From Pseudobutyrivibrio sp. YE44 (GTDB taxonomy: Bacteria > Bacillota > Clostridia > Lachnospirales > Lachnospiraceae), in contig NZ_FMXT01000002.1 in the NCBI RefSeq assembly GCF_900104335.1, positions 310,001 through 374,000 of the forward strand: a DNA stretch of 64,000 nt, read 5' to 3'. Below, one piece after another: positions 46,809-55,879 of the stretch (the stretch's first letter is position 1; each line of letters opens with the position of its first letter). A program made the position numbers and the translations under genes. The notes below the pieces were generated by a model, which was given only the letters and a program-made list of their open reading frames with translations, had not been told where the DNA came from and made no database searches.

Positions 46809-48899
46809 TTACTGAAGCTTAGCGTCGATAGAACTTCCAATGCTTCCGCTACCCTGGAAACCGAACTCGATTGACTGACCATCTGCGATAGTCTTGTTCC
46901 AATCAACTGGTGTGATTACATAATAATCACCCTCAGACTTAACGTTCATGTTCCAGCTAGAATCGATTTTAACTTCGCTCTTCTTAACCTTAACTGTCCA
47001 GCCATTTACTGACTTTCCAGTCTTGTTCTCAAGCTTAATGTTAACGTTGTAGCCGCTTCCCCAGCTGTTGATTGACTGGCTAAGTGTAAGTCCGTCTGCT
47101 GCTGGCTTTGTCTCTTCCTTAGGCTGCTCTGTCTTTGGCTGTTCCTGCTTTGGCTGCTCTGTCTTAGGCTGCTCCTGCTTTGGCTGTGTCTGTGTAGTAG
47201 GCTTTGAGCTAGAGTTGTTTACTGGCTCAAAGATCCATTCCTGATTTGGGTTACCATAGTATGTCCACTGGCATACGTTTGTGCCATCTGTCTTACCGTG
47301 GTTGTAAACATCAACGTACTTTGTACCCTTAGAAGACTTTGTACCGATTGTGTAAACGCCGTTGTTCTTTGTATTCTTTACGATGAACTGCTGAGCGTCA
47401 TGAGCATAAGCTGTGTAAATCTGAAGATTTGCACCATCCTCATCCTTGCCGTTTGCTACGTCAAGCATGAAATCGCCAAGACCAGACTTAAGTGTGATAT
47501 AACCATTTCCCTTGTTCTCCACATACCACTTCTGGCCCTGTACGCCTGTACCCTTGCTGATGATAACGTTTGAAGCTGCCTTTGCGCTGTCACCTTCAAC
47601 TGTAAGGTATTTCTGAGAGTTTGTATTCTTAAGATAGTACCAACCGTTAGCAATGTTTGCTGTAGAGTTGTTGTTTACATTCTCTGTGCTAGGCTTTGTC
47701 TCTGGCTTTGGCTGAGGCTGTGTCTGGCTTGAAGCGCCACCAAATGTCTCTGTGTAAGCCTGGATAGCCTTGTAGTAAGACTGCTTTGGATTACCTGGTG
47801 TAGAGAAAAGTAATGGCTTAGAGTTGTTGATCCATGTTGTCTGATCTGAAAGACCCCACCATGTGATACCAGTGATCTTTCCACCATTCTTCTTAGCACC
47901 GTTAACCTGCTTTAAGAGGTTGTATGTGTAGTTAGCCATATCAGCATCACCCTTGTTAGTGATGTCAAGCTCTGTAATCTGAACCTCAAAACCAGCTCTA
48001 AGGAATGCGTTAAGAGCTGCCATGTAGTAATCTACTGAAGGATAGTTTGTTCCAAGGTGTGACTGCATACCAACACCTGCACAAACCTTCTTGCCCTGGT
48101 TGATATAGTTAACAAGTGTAATAACCTTGTCTTTTTCAATGTAAGTATTGAAATCGTTATAGAAAAGCTTTACAGAATTTGTAAGCTTGAAGTACTCAAG
48201 TGTCTCATAAGCATAGTTGAATGCTTTCTTTACGTATGTAGCATTTGTCTTGTTGCTACCGTAAACTGCTTCCCATCCTGAGTTCTGTGCATGAAGAACT
48301 TCGTTACAAACATCCCAAGCATATACAACGCTACCATACTGGTTTGTGTATACGTGGTTCATAACTGTCTTAACATACATTTCAAGACGAGCGTCCATTG
48401 TCTGCTGGTTTACAAAACCCTGTCCGCCGCTGTAACCATTACGGAAGAACCATGATGGTGTCTGTGAGTGCCATACAAGTGTATGAGCTCTCATCTTAAG
48501 ACCATTGTTGTAGCAGATCTTCATAACTTCATCAACTGTGTTGAAGTTAATCTGTGGTACGTACTGCTCTTTGTAATTGTCTGGGATATAATAGCCCTGA
48601 TTTTTTGCCTGTGAAACTGAGATAAGTCTTGCTGAACCACCAAGTAAAGCATCTGGCTTCATCTCATTTTCGAGAGTAATAGAATTGTAGTGCTGCTTTA
48701 GAATTGAAAGCTGCTTTGCATCACGAAGCTGATACAAATTGATACATGTTCCTGAATAACCATACTTTGCACCGTATGTGTTCAGGAGAGTTTCATTAGC
48801 TGCCTTAGCATCTAATGTCGATACTGAGACGCACATTGTAAATGCGCACACGAGTACCAGGAGTTTTGAAACAAAACTCTTGAAGATGTTCTTTCTCAT
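46809..48899 (-). CDS. Secreted GH10 endo-1,4-beta-xylanase with ricin-like and CBM2 modules
   Basis: A 696-residue secreted enzyme. Signal peptide 1-33 (ends LDAKA). GH10 barrel about 38-385 with acid/base Glu200 (WDVCNEVLH) and nucleophile Glu310 (QITELDIT). Ricin B-like (CBM13-type) module about 417-560 (NGWYYLKNTNSQKYLTVEGD). A linker with four EQPK-type repeats (about 561-602). CBM2-type module 604-696 with the SWGSGYNVN and NGWTVKVKK patterns. It cuts the xylan backbone, and the GH43 partner trims arabinose side chains. An AGGGGGAAT site precedes the ATG. Confidence 0.94.
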   Translation of the reverse strand: MRKNIFKSFVSKLLVLVCAFTMCVSVSTLDAKAANETLLNTYGAKYGYSGTCINLYQLRDAKQLSILKQHYNSITLENEMKPDALLGGSARLISVSQAKNQGYYIPDNYKEQYVPQINFNTVDEVMKICYNNGLKMRAHTLVWHSQTPSWFFRNGYSGGQGFVNQQTMDARLEMYVKTVMNHVYTNQYGSVVYAWDVCNEVLHAQNSGWEAVYGSNKTNATYVKKAFNYAYETLEYFKLTNSVKLFYNDFNTYIEKDKVITLVNYINQGKKVCAGVGMQSHLGTNYPSVDYYMAALNAFLRAGFEVQITELDITNKGDADMANYTYNLLKQVNGAKKNGGKITGITWWGLSDQTTWINNSKPLLFSTPGNPKQSYYKAIQAYTETFGGASSQTQPQPKPETKPSTENVNNNSTANIANGWYYLKNTNSQKYLTVEGDSAKAASNVIISKGTGVQGQKWYVENKGNGYITLKSGLGDFMLDVANGKDEDGANLQIYTAYAHDAQQFIVKNTKNNGVYTIGTKSSKGTKYVDVYNHGKTDGTNVCQWTYYGNPNQEWIFEPVNNSSSKPTTQTQPKQEQPKTEQPKQEQPKTEQPKEETKPAADGLTLSQSINSWGSGYNVNIKLENKTGKSVNGWTVKVKKSEVKIDSSWNMNVKSEGDYYVITPVDWNKTIADGQSIEFGFQGSGSIGSSIDAKLQ

Positions 48900-49035
48900 T
48901 TACAGTATTCCCCCTACTGAATTAGATTTTTTTCTAACTCCGCTCCCTCAAGTAATACAATTGTAACTTACTTAACATTTTTGTAATTTACAAATCTTGC
49001 GCTATTTTTAGCAAATCTTGTTCTATTTTGCACAA

Positions 49036-49068
49036 AAATAAAACTCATGGGGTTTTACGCCCATGAGT
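49036..49068 (-). terminator. Terminator of the AgrC-like gene
   Basis: Stem ACTCATGGG (49043-49051) / CCCATGAGT (49060-49068) with TTTTATTTTT on the minus strand. The 230-bp region 48900-49129 otherwise holds only the upstream part of the xylanase gene and AT-rich sequence. Confidence 0.85.
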
Positions 49069-49129
49069 CAATAATATTATATATATTTTTCATGATGTTT
49101 TTATGCACAATTTATTAATTTTGTTTCAT

Positions 49130-50434
49130 TTATGTATTTTCTACTATAAGAGTTTGAATAAAATATTCGTTCTTCATTTCTGTCATCTTATTAACATTAG
49201 GGTATCTACGCAATATCTCACTTACATTACTAAGCCCTATGCCTCTTCCCTCACCTTTTGTACTTACAGCATGTTTTTCCATTTCATTAATAGCAATGCC
49301 TTTATTTATGAAGGAATTCATAACCACTATAACTACTGAATTACTGTCTAACACCACATTAAACTTTATTTCCTTACTCTCAGTCTCCAATGCAGCTTCC
49401 ACAGCATTATCAATATATATACCAAGTATTCTTGTTAAGTCGATTACACCCATAGAAATACTTGGAATGTCATCTACAATATCTACAAATATCTTTAACC
49501 CCATATTCATAGCATTTATCAGCTTCGCTGACAGCATTCCTTTAATGGCTGGCTCCTGAATTCTGGAAAGCTTGTGCAAATGATATTTATCCTGATTAAT
49601 CTTTTCATTAGTAGGAAGGATTGTATCCTGATAATATTTGCGTAATCCATCCATATCATTATTATCAATATACCCAGATAACGTCAAAAGAACATTGGTG
49701 TAATCATGTTTGAAGGAACGAAGTTCTTCATACATATTCTCTATCTGACAAGTATACTCCACCAGATTTCGATGGTTTTCATCTTCATGTTTAGCTTTCT
49801 CACTTGCCTGTATACTTTTTGTTACAGCAATGAACACTACCATAATAATTACAGCTTGAATAAAATAAAGCAATCTGTACCAATTTTCAGTTTTAAGATC
49901 AAGTTGAAGATTACGTAGCTGCCACCCATTAATCAAAAAAATAAGTGTAGAAACTGCCAACATTAAGCTTGTAGATATAACAGCTTTTCTTGAATTGGTA
50001 AATTGCAGTGTATTGAAATAGAAAACAAATATTTTTCTAATTAATAGTGACACCAGTACGAGAAGTATGGTAGTCAAAATACAATCAAGCAATAAAATTT
50101 GTCGAGTTGCATTATAGTCTATTGAAAATAGAGCAAATATCATATTAACAAACTGGTTAGATAACACACCTAGCATATACGTTCCAGGAACCAACAGTAT
50201 CGTTAATAAATCTCTTCTAAAGCAGAAAAAAAGAATCAAAAAACTGATTGGGAAAAAAATAACCACTTTTAACTCTGAGCAATTATCAGACATGGTCAAT
50301 ATAAATGCAATCATCATTAACACAATACTTAAGATTCTATTTTTAAATTCTATTTTCTTTGGCCATAATATATTTGCCGCCGCTGGCATCCATATGCTAG
50401 ATATAATCAAATCAAAACTAATCATATCTTTCAC
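49130..50434 (-). CDS. AgrC-like sensor histidine kinase (GHKL type)
   Basis: A 434-residue quorum-sensing-type kinase. The first 205 residues make six or so membrane helices. The phosphoacceptor is His243 in FKHDYTNVLLTLSG, as in HPK10/AgrC kinases. The GHKL ATPase domain covers about 330-434, with the N-box GIYIDNAVEAAL and the GRGIGLSNV G-box. It has its own promoter: TTGAGT (50488-50483), 17 bases, TAGAAT (50465-50460), minus strand. It should sense the cyclic peptide made from the AgrD-like gene next door and signal to one of the LytTR regulators. Kinase-regulator pairing is not resolved by sequence. Confidence 0.88.
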   Translation of the reverse strand: MKDMISFDLIISSIWMPAAANILWPKKIEFKNRILSIVLMMIAFILTMSDNCSELKVVIFFPISFLILFFCFRRDLLTILLVPGTYMLGVLSNQFVNMIFALFSIDYNATRQILLLDCILTTILLVLVSLLIRKIFVFYFNTLQFTNSRKAVISTSLMLAVSTLIFLINGWQLRNLQLDLKTENWYRLLYFIQAVIIMVVFIAVTKSIQASEKAKHEDENHRNLVEYTCQIENMYEELRSFKHDYTNVLLTLSGYIDNNDMDGLRKYYQDTILPTNEKINQDKYHLHKLSRIQEPAIKGMLSAKLINAMNMGLKIFVDIVDDIPSISMGVIDLTRILGIYIDNAVEAALETESKEIKFNVVLDSNSVVIVVMNSFINKGIAINEMEKHAVSTKGEGRGIGLSNVSEILRRYPNVNKMTEMKNEYFIQTLIVENT

Positions 50435-50556
50435 CTTACTCCCTACTTTTCTCTAATGTATTCTACTCTATCATGTAATATTACTCAATACGAATAATCC
50501 GCCTTTTTATTCTCGAATGTTTCAAAATTGTTCATTTTATAATTAATTATTTACTT

Positions 50557-50618
50557 TTAAGACTAGATTAAGACATTTCATTACAATATTTTGCATAAAC
50601 AGATATACCTAGTACAAT
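50557..50618 (+). promoter_or_regulatory. agrD-like promoter with upstream TTAAGAC repeats
   Basis: TTGCAT (50591-50596), 16-base spacer, TACAAT (50613-50618). TTAAGAC occurs at 50557-50563 and 50568-50574, an 11-base period upstream of the -35. The same heptamer, inverted, lies at 51422-51428 between agrB and the first response regulator gene. It could be a LytTR-regulator target, though the classical AgrA spacing differs. Confidence 0.5.
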
Positions 50619-50664
50619 AATACTCGTAACAAGCAATTATTATTTATCCAAGGGGGAATAAAAA

Positions 50665-50805
50665 ATGAGAAATCAAATTAAAAACGAAATCAAGAAACTA
50701 GGAACTAACGCATGTCAAAACCAGAAAAAATGTGTAACATTATTTCATTCAGTTCCAATTCCAGAAACCTTAAAGAAGAGCAATTGTCAAAATACTCCTA
50801 AGTAA
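50665..50805 (+). CDS. AgrD-like cyclic autoinducer peptide precursor
   Basis: A 46-residue peptide too short for the usual ORF cutoff. It has GGGGGA nine bases upstream of the ATG. The N-terminal 13 residues are charged (MRNQIKNEIKKLG), followed by NACQNQKKCVTLFHSV and the C-terminal segment PIPETLKK, which matches the PxPExLK end of clostridial AgrD peptides. Cys17 and Cys23 are both candidates for the ring; CVTLF from Cys23 would be a five-residue thiolactone. It lies between AgrC and AgrB, on the opposite strand from both. The role is inferred from the neighbours and the C-terminal motif. Confidence 0.75.
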   Translation: MRNQIKNEIKKLGTNACQNQKKCVTLFHSVPIPETLKKSNCQNTPK

Positions 50806-50810
50806 AAGAA

Positions 50811-50845
50811 GGCATCCTGATTACTCATCAGGATGCCCTCTTTTT
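50811..50845. terminator. Shared terminator between agrD and agrB (convergent)
   Basis: Ten-base perfect stem GGCATCCTGA (50811-50820) / TCAGGATGCC (50828-50837), then CTCTTTTTA on the plus strand. The agrB stop at 50821 falls inside it, and it can terminate both genes. Confidence 0.85.
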
Positions 50846-51369
50846 ATCCACATAATTTCCGTACATATTTGGACAGCCATTATACTTCCTATAGCGTTTA
50901 TTCCAATGCTAAAATATGCTATTCCCATGCACGCCAACAATAAAATAATATACACTATTATCTGGACATAATATCCTTGCTCATGGTAGTTGTAATATAC
51001 TCCTATACCAATAATGCTTAGTAAGATTATGCCTATGGATGCATAAAGAATACGTACAGGAATATCTATATGTAAAAATATAACTGGTGCGATAAAACAG
51101 GTAAATACAGAATAAAATGTACATATTACATTATTAGAAAAATGTCGCCCCTGTATAATCTTCCTTGATAGTAACACAAAGAATGTGCTTAACATCGATA
51201 TTATTAGATTTCCTGTCAACACTCCCAATATAAATATTAACGTGGCTTTTAAAAACTCATTCAGGAATACTTCTATGCCATAGACAGTCAGCGTTCTATC
51301 ATACTCAGAGTCCGTTTCATTTATAATAAATTTCGCTAAATATTCTGCTAAATTATGTTGCATTTTCAC
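50821..51369 (-). CDS. AgrB-like membrane peptidase
   Basis: A 182-residue membrane protein of the AgrB family that cuts and cyclises AgrD. Catalytic His76 and Cys83 sit in GRHFSNNVIC, close in position to the S. aureus pair (His77/Cys84). Four to five membrane helices follow. It has a GAGGTG site eight bases upstream. Convergent with the peptide gene and divergent from the first response regulator gene, an arrangement unlike the usual agrBDCA order. Confidence 0.9.
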   Translation of the reverse strand: MKMQHNLAEYLAKFIINETDSEYDRTLTVYGIEVFLNEFLKATLIFILGVLTGNLIISMLSTFFVLLSRKIIQGRHFSNNVICTFYSVFTCFIAPVIFLHIDIPVRILYASIGIILLSIIGIGVYYNYHEQGYYVQIIVYIILLLACMGIAYFSIGINAIGSIMAVQICTEIMWIKRGHPDE

Positions 51370-51391
51370 ACCTCATATTTACATATTACTT

Positions 51392-51428
51392 TTGACTATA
51401 TACCCTAAAACAAGTAAAATAGTCTTAA
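51392..51428 (+). promoter_or_regulatory. Promoter of the first LytTR regulator gene
   Basis: TTGACT (51392-51397), 17-base spacer, TAAAAT (51415-51420). The heptamer GTCTTAA (51422-51428) overlaps the expected transcription start and is the inverse of the TTAAGAC seen before agrD. Confidence 0.6.
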
Positions 51429-51476
51429 ATTACACATTTACTAGTTATTGTAACTAAATACACGCAAGGAGTCTAT

Positions 51477-52202
51477 ATGCTAAACATTTATATTTGTGAA
51501 GATAATCCAGAACAGCGCAATTTGATAACCAATTATGTTAAAAATATTATTCTAATTGAAGACTATGATTTAAGTTTACAATTATCAACTGACAATCCCC
51601 ACGAAGTTTTAAAAGCAATAGATGAAAATAAAAATGTTGGCCTTTATTTTTTGGATATTGATCTAAGCTCTGACATTAACGGTCTCACTTTGGCTCAACA
51701 TATACGCCAGAAAGACCCACGAGGCTTTATTGTATTCGTCACTACACATTCAGAAATGTGCTATATGACTTTTACTTACAAGGTTGAGGCGATGGATTTT
51801 ATTCCTAAGGACGACAAGGATAATCTTCATTCTCGTATACATCAGTGTATAAACAATGCGTATGCACGCTATTCTTCGTCAAACAATCATTCCAGCAAGA
51901 TATTTGCTGCAAAGATTGGAGATAAAGAATACTGTATTCCACAGGATGACATTCTTTACATTGAGACGTCTCCTACTCCACATAAGATTATTTTACACAC
52001 AGAAAATAGCTCTCTAGAATTTAAAGGAAAAATCAAAGAAGTTCATAATGCATTGGGTAATAAATTTGCCATTTGTCATAGATCAACTGTTGTAAATAGA
52101 AATCATATCAAAGAAATAGACTTAAAAGAACGAACTGTTACACTTAGCAACGGTGAAGTTTGCATCGTTTCGTCTAGATACATTCATTCTTTGTATAAAT
52201 AA
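51477..52202 (+). CDS. LytTR-family response regulator (AgrA-like), copy 1
   Basis: A 241-residue regulator. Receiver domain 1-120 with phosphoacceptor Asp60 (YFLDIDL), acid residues EDN at 8-10, and Lys in FIPKDD. The LytTR DNA-binding domain covers about 140-241 (DILYIETSPTPHKIILHTEN, FAICHRSTVVNRNHIKEID). Its N-terminal sequence MLNIYICED is shared with copy 2, so the pair arose by duplication. It opens with CAAGGAG nine bases before the ATG. Confidence 0.92.
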   Translation: MLNIYICEDNPEQRNLITNYVKNIILIEDYDLSLQLSTDNPHEVLKAIDENKNVGLYFLDIDLSSDINGLTLAQHIRQKDPRGFIVFVTTHSEMCYMTFTYKVEAMDFIPKDDKDNLHSRIHQCINNAYARYSSSNNHSSKIFAAKIGDKEYCIPQDDILYIETSPTPHKIILHTENSSLEFKGKIKEVHNALGNKFAICHRSTVVNRNHIKEIDLKERTVTLSNGEVCIVSSRYIHSLYK

Positions 52203-52222
52203 TATGACATATCCTCAACAGC

Positions 52223-52260
52223 AAAAAACTCTTAAGTAATTTTTTTACTTAAGAGTTTTT
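52223..52260. terminator. Bidirectional terminator between the two LytTR genes
   Basis: Long stem AAAAACTCTTAAGTAA (52223-52239 region) / TTACTTAAGAGTTTTT (52245-52260). It has T-rich sides in both directions. The stop codon of copy 2 begins at 52260. Confidence 0.85.
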
Positions 52261-53003
52261 TATACGCTTTTCTTTTCAAAATATCTCAATCCCGATTTCA
52301 GTCTTATTGACATGGGACATTCGCTTCCATTGGATAAAATCACCTGATTTTTATTATAATCAACGCTGGATATTTTTTCTTTGTTAATTATAAAGGATCT
52401 GTGGCATCGATAGAATTGTTCATCTAACTTACTTTCCACATCTTTCATATTTCCCGCAAACTCTATTTCACAATTTTCTCCATGTAAAAGAATTTTACGG
52501 CTAGCTTCAGATACTTCAAAGTATAATATATTATCCACTGGAACCATCTTGATTTTATCACCTAGCTTTACACTAAATGTTTTTTCATCATCTTCTGGAT
52601 TCTGATTGCTTAGACAATCACAATTAAGGAGACAATTTTTAACTCTTGAATCCATATCTCGATAATTATCCTTGATGATGAAATCCATTGCTTCCACCCT
52701 ATAATTAAAGGTCAGATAAGACATCTCCGAATGAGTGGTCACAAATATGATAAAACATCTTGGTTTGATTTTTCTAAGCTCGCTAGACAATTCAATTCCA
52801 TTCATTTCTTGACCCAAATCTATATCTAGGAAAAAAATGCATTCATTATCGTCTTTACGAACCAGCTCCAATATTTTGTATGGATTATCCGTATCACATA
52901 CCACAGTAAACCTTAATTCTTCTTCTTTAATGGCTTTATCTACACTTTTAACTAAGGCTTCTCTCTGATTTAATTCATCTTCACAAATGTATATGTTCAG
53001 CAT
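52260..53003 (-). CDS. LytTR-family response regulator (AgrA-like), copy 2
   Basis: A 247-residue regulator, closely related to copy 1 in the receiver (MLNIYICEDELNQRE, Asp60 in IFFLDIDLGQEMNG). The DNA-binding LytTR domain is about 140-247 (NILYFEVSEASRKILLHGEN, YRCHRSFIINKEKISSVD). The ribosome site GGAGAAA lies inside an inverted repeat that could hide it (53009-53086). Convergent with copy 1. It may serve the same kinase or a separate signal. Confidence 0.92.
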   Translation of the reverse strand: MLNIYICEDELNQREALVKSVDKAIKEEELRFTVVCDTDNPYKILELVRKDDNECIFFLDIDLGQEMNGIELSSELRKIKPRCFIIFVTTHSEMSYLTFNYRVEAMDFIIKDNYRDMDSRVKNCLLNCDCLSNQNPEDDEKTFSVKLGDKIKMVPVDNILYFEVSEASRKILLHGENCEIEFAGNMKDVESKLDEQFYRCHRSFIINKEKISSVDYNKNQVILSNGSECPMSIRLKSGLRYFEKKSV

Positions 53004-53008
53004 ATTAT

Positions 53009-53086
53009 TTCTCCATACTTGTCAGCAAATATCTTCTCTGTCTTTTTGCATTTTTATAATATCATCTGACAAGTAATATATGGAGA
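53009..53086. promoter_or_regulatory. Inverted repeat covering the copy 2 ribosome site
   Basis: TTCTCCATACTTGTCAG (53009-53025) pairs with CTGACAAG...TATGGAGAA (53066-53086), with a 5-base insertion in one arm. On the minus strand the 3' arm includes GGAGAA, the ribosome site of the response regulator gene. It may be an RNA structure blocking translation or a palindromic operator. Confidence 0.6.
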
Positions 53087-53131
53087 AACTGTCCTGAATG
53101 GCTCATATTAGGTTCTGAACGTAACAATTAG

Positions 53132-55714
53132 CTATCTAGCGCTTAGAGTGTTGCCATCAGAATCAATAGTGATAGTGCTGCCCTCGTGGATATCTCCACC
53201 AAGGATGATTTTAGCAGCCATGGTTTCCACATTCTTTTGGATGAAACGCTTAAGTGGTCTAGCACCATATACTGGATTATAGCCCTGGTCAATTACAAAC
53301 TGCTTTGCAGCATCTGTAAGCTCAACCTTAAGCTGTCTGTCAGCAAGTCTGTCGTTAAGCTCTACCATAATCAAGTCGACAATGCCACCAATGTTGCCCT
53401 TTGTAAGAGGCTTAAACATAATAATTTCGTCGAGACGATTTAGGAACTCTGGACGGAAGGAATTTCTCACCTCATTCATTACCATATCATTTGTGGCACT
53501 GGTTATCTCGCCAGTGTTCTCATCAATACCTTCAAGCAGATACTGAGAACCAAGGTTTGAAGTCATAATAATGATTGTGTTTTTGAAATCCACAGTACGT
53601 CCCTGAGAATCTGTAATTCGACCATCATCAAGTACCTGAAGCAATACATTGAATACATCAGGATGTGCCTTTTCAACCTCGTCGAAAAGAACAACTGAGT
53701 ATGGCTTACGACGAACTGCTTCTGTAAGCTGTCCGCCCTCATCATAGCCTACATATCCTGGAGGCGCTCCAATAAGTCTAGATACACTAAACTTTTCCAT
53801 GTACTCGGACATATCAAGTCGAACCATTGCGTTCTCATCGTCAAAAAGTGCCTGTGCCAAGGTCTTTGCCAACTCTGTCTTACCAACACCTGTTGGTCCT
53901 AAGAACAGGAATGAACCGATTGGCTTAGATGGGTCTTTGATACCGGCCTTTGAACGGATGATAGCTTCTGATACAAGCTTAACTGCATCATCCTGTCCCA
54001 TAACTCTCTTGTGTAATTCCTCGTCCAAATGAAGCGTTTTGCTTCGCTCTGTCTCATTTAATTTAGCAACTGGGATGCCGGTCCATCTTGAGATGATTCG
54101 AGCAATCTCATCCTCAGAAACATTTTCATGAACAAGATTTGCATCACGGCTCTTTAGCTTTTCTTCTGCTTCTGCAAGCTGAGCTTCAAGCTGTGGCAGA
54201 CGACCATACTGAAGCTTTGCTGCCTCCTCCAGATCATACTTTTGCTGAGCAATTTTTATCTGGCCCTGAACATCATCTAGCTCTTCTCGAACCTTAGTAA
54301 CATCCTCTACCAGCTTCTTCTCATTATCCCATGCAGCCTTCTTTGTGTTGTAGTCATCGCGAAGCTCTGAAAGCTCCTTTTGAAGGTCAGCAAGTCTATC
54401 CTGTGAAAGCTTATCTGTTTCCTTCTTAAGGGCTGCCTCTTCAATTTCAAGCTGCATAACTCGTCTGTTCATTTCATCAAGCTCTGCAGGCATTGAATCA
54501 AGCTCAGTCTTAATAAGAGCGCAGGCCTCATCCACAAGATCGATAGCCTTATCAGGAAGGAATCTGTCTGAGATGTATCTATTTGAAAGTGTTGCTGCTG
54601 AAACAAGAGCCCCATCGGTAATTTTTACACCATGGAATACTTCGTAGCGTTCCTTCAATCCACGGAGAATTGAAATAGTATCTTCTACCGTTGGCTCATC
54701 AACCATAACAGGTTGGAAACGACGTTCAAGTGCAGCATCCTTTTCAATGTATTCTCTATACTCATCAAGAGTGGTGGCACCGATACAGTGAAGCTCACCG
54801 CGGGCAAGCATAGGCTTTAACATATTGCCTGCATCAAGGCCGCCATTGCCATTTTTTCCTGCGCCGATGATTGTATGAAGCTCATCAATGAAAAGAATAA
54901 TCTCTCCATCCGAGTTTTTAATCTCATCAAGAACTGCCTTTAATCTTTCCTCAAATTCACCCTGATACTTGGCGCCTGCAATCATAGAACCAATCTCAAG
55001 AGAGAATACCTTTTTATTTTTAAGTGCATCTGGCACATCACCACGAACTATACGCTGAGCCAACCCCTCAACAACAGCCGTTTTACCAACACCAGGCTCA
55101 CCAATAAGAACCGGATTGTTCTTGGTCTTACGGCTAAGTATACGGATGACATTTCTGATTTCCTCGTCACGACCGATAACAGGATCAAGTTTGTTTTCTC
55201 TAGCTCGCTCTACCAGGTCATAGCCATACTTTTCAAGGGTGTCATAGGTAGCCTCAGGATTATCCGTATTTACGGTTTGATTTCCACGAACTGTAGCAAG
55301 CACTGCAAGGAAGGAATCCCTTGTAATACCAAACTCTTTGAAGATGTTTTTAATTGGAGTGCTAGGCTTTTTAATCATAGCAAGCATCAAATGCTCCACT
55401 GAAACATAGCTGTCTCGCATAGCCTTAGCTTCGTCCTCAGCGTAAGTAAGAACATAATTCAAATGCTGACCTACCCTCAGCTCGCCACCTTGTACCTTTA
55501 CTCTGGCACTTAGCGCTGCGTCTAACGCATTTACGAATTGATTAATATCAATGTTCATCTTGCTAATCAAGGATGGAATTAACCCATTTTCCTGACGCAT
55601 TAACGCCATCAGCAAATGCTCCTGTTCCAACTCCTGATTGCCATACTCCATTGCTATCTTTTCACAGCCATTAATGGCCTCTATAGATTTCTGAGTAAAT
55701 TTTTGGATGTTCAT
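53132..55714 (-). CDS. clpB: Protein disaggregase ClpB (Hsp100)
   Basis: An 860-residue AAA+ chaperone that rescues aggregated proteins with DnaK. N-terminal Clp repeat domain (1-150), first ATPase with Walker [14 protein letters not shown], a coiled-coil middle domain (about 405-525, heptad-rich) that distinguishes ClpB from ClpC/ClpA, and second ATPase with Walker [14 protein letters not shown]. Its AAGGAG site is clear. The CIRCE operator about 110 bp upstream implies HrcA control. Confidence 0.97.
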   Translation of the reverse strand: MNIQKFTQKSIEAINGCEKIAMEYGNQELEQEHLLMALMRQENGLIPSLISKMNIDINQFVNALDAALSARVKVQGGELRVGQHLNYVLTYAEDEAKAMRDSYVSVEHLMLAMIKKPSTPIKNIFKEFGITRDSFLAVLATVRGNQTVNTDNPEATYDTLEKYGYDLVERARENKLDPVIGRDEEIRNVIRILSRKTKNNPVLIGEPGVGKTAVVEGLAQRIVRGDVPDALKNKKVFSLEIGSMIAGAKYQGEFEERLKAVLDEIKNSDGEIILFIDELHTIIGAGKNGNGGLDAGNMLKPMLARGELHCIGATTLDEYREYIEKDAALERRFQPVMVDEPTVEDTISILRGLKERYEVFHGVKITDGALVSAATLSNRYISDRFLPDKAIDLVDEACALIKTELDSMPAELDEMNRRVMQLEIEEAALKKETDKLSQDRLADLQKELSELRDDYNTKKAAWDNEKKLVEDVTKVREELDDVQGQIKIAQQKYDLEEAAKLQYGRLPQLEAQLAEAEEKLKSRDANLVHENVSEDEIARIISRWTGIPVAKLNETERSKTLHLDEELHKRVMGQDDAVKLVSEAIIRSKAGIKDPSKPIGSFLFLGPTGVGKTELAKTLAQALFDDENAMVRLDMSEYMEKFSVSRLIGAPPGYVGYDEGGQLTEAVRRKPYSVVLFDEVEKAHPDVFNVLLQVLDDGRITDSQGRTVDFKNTIIIMTSNLGSQYLLEGIDENTGEITSATNDMVMNEVRNSFRPEFLNRLDEIIMFKPLTKGNIGGIVDLIMVELNDRLADRQLKVELTDAAKQFVIDQGYNPVYGARPLKRFIQKNVETMAAKIILGGDIHEGSTITIDSDGNTLSAR

Positions 55715-55731
55715 AAACTCTCCTTTCCCCT

Positions 55732-55779
55732 AGGCTTCCCCTTGAGGGGAAGCTGTCAGCAAAGCTGACTGATGAGGTG
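55732..55779. repeat. REP-like double-hairpin element in the clpB leader
   Basis: AGGCTTCCCC..GGGGAAGCT (inverted repeat) followed by GTCAGC..GCTGAC and GATGAGGTG. This layout, with the GATGAGGTG ending, resembles a palindromic repeat common in Lachnospiraceae and related genomes. It lies between the CIRCE promoter and the clpB ATG. Confidence 0.65.
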
Positions 55780-55823
55780 TTTCTCTAATAACTTCCTAAC
55801 TTAATTATGTTATAAAACAAAAA

Positions 55824-55850
55824 TTAGCACTCGTCAACACCGAGTGCTAA
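55824..55850 (-). promoter_or_regulatory. CIRCE operator and promoter of clpB
   Basis: TTAGCACTC (55824-55832), nine-base spacer, GAGTGCTAA (55842-55850): a perfect CIRCE, the HrcA target. On the minus strand TTGACG lies in it and TATAAC follows 17 bases later, forming a promoter that HrcA would cover. Confidence 0.95.
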
Positions 55851-55879
55851 TAATTTATATTTTTTTAAGAATTATTATA

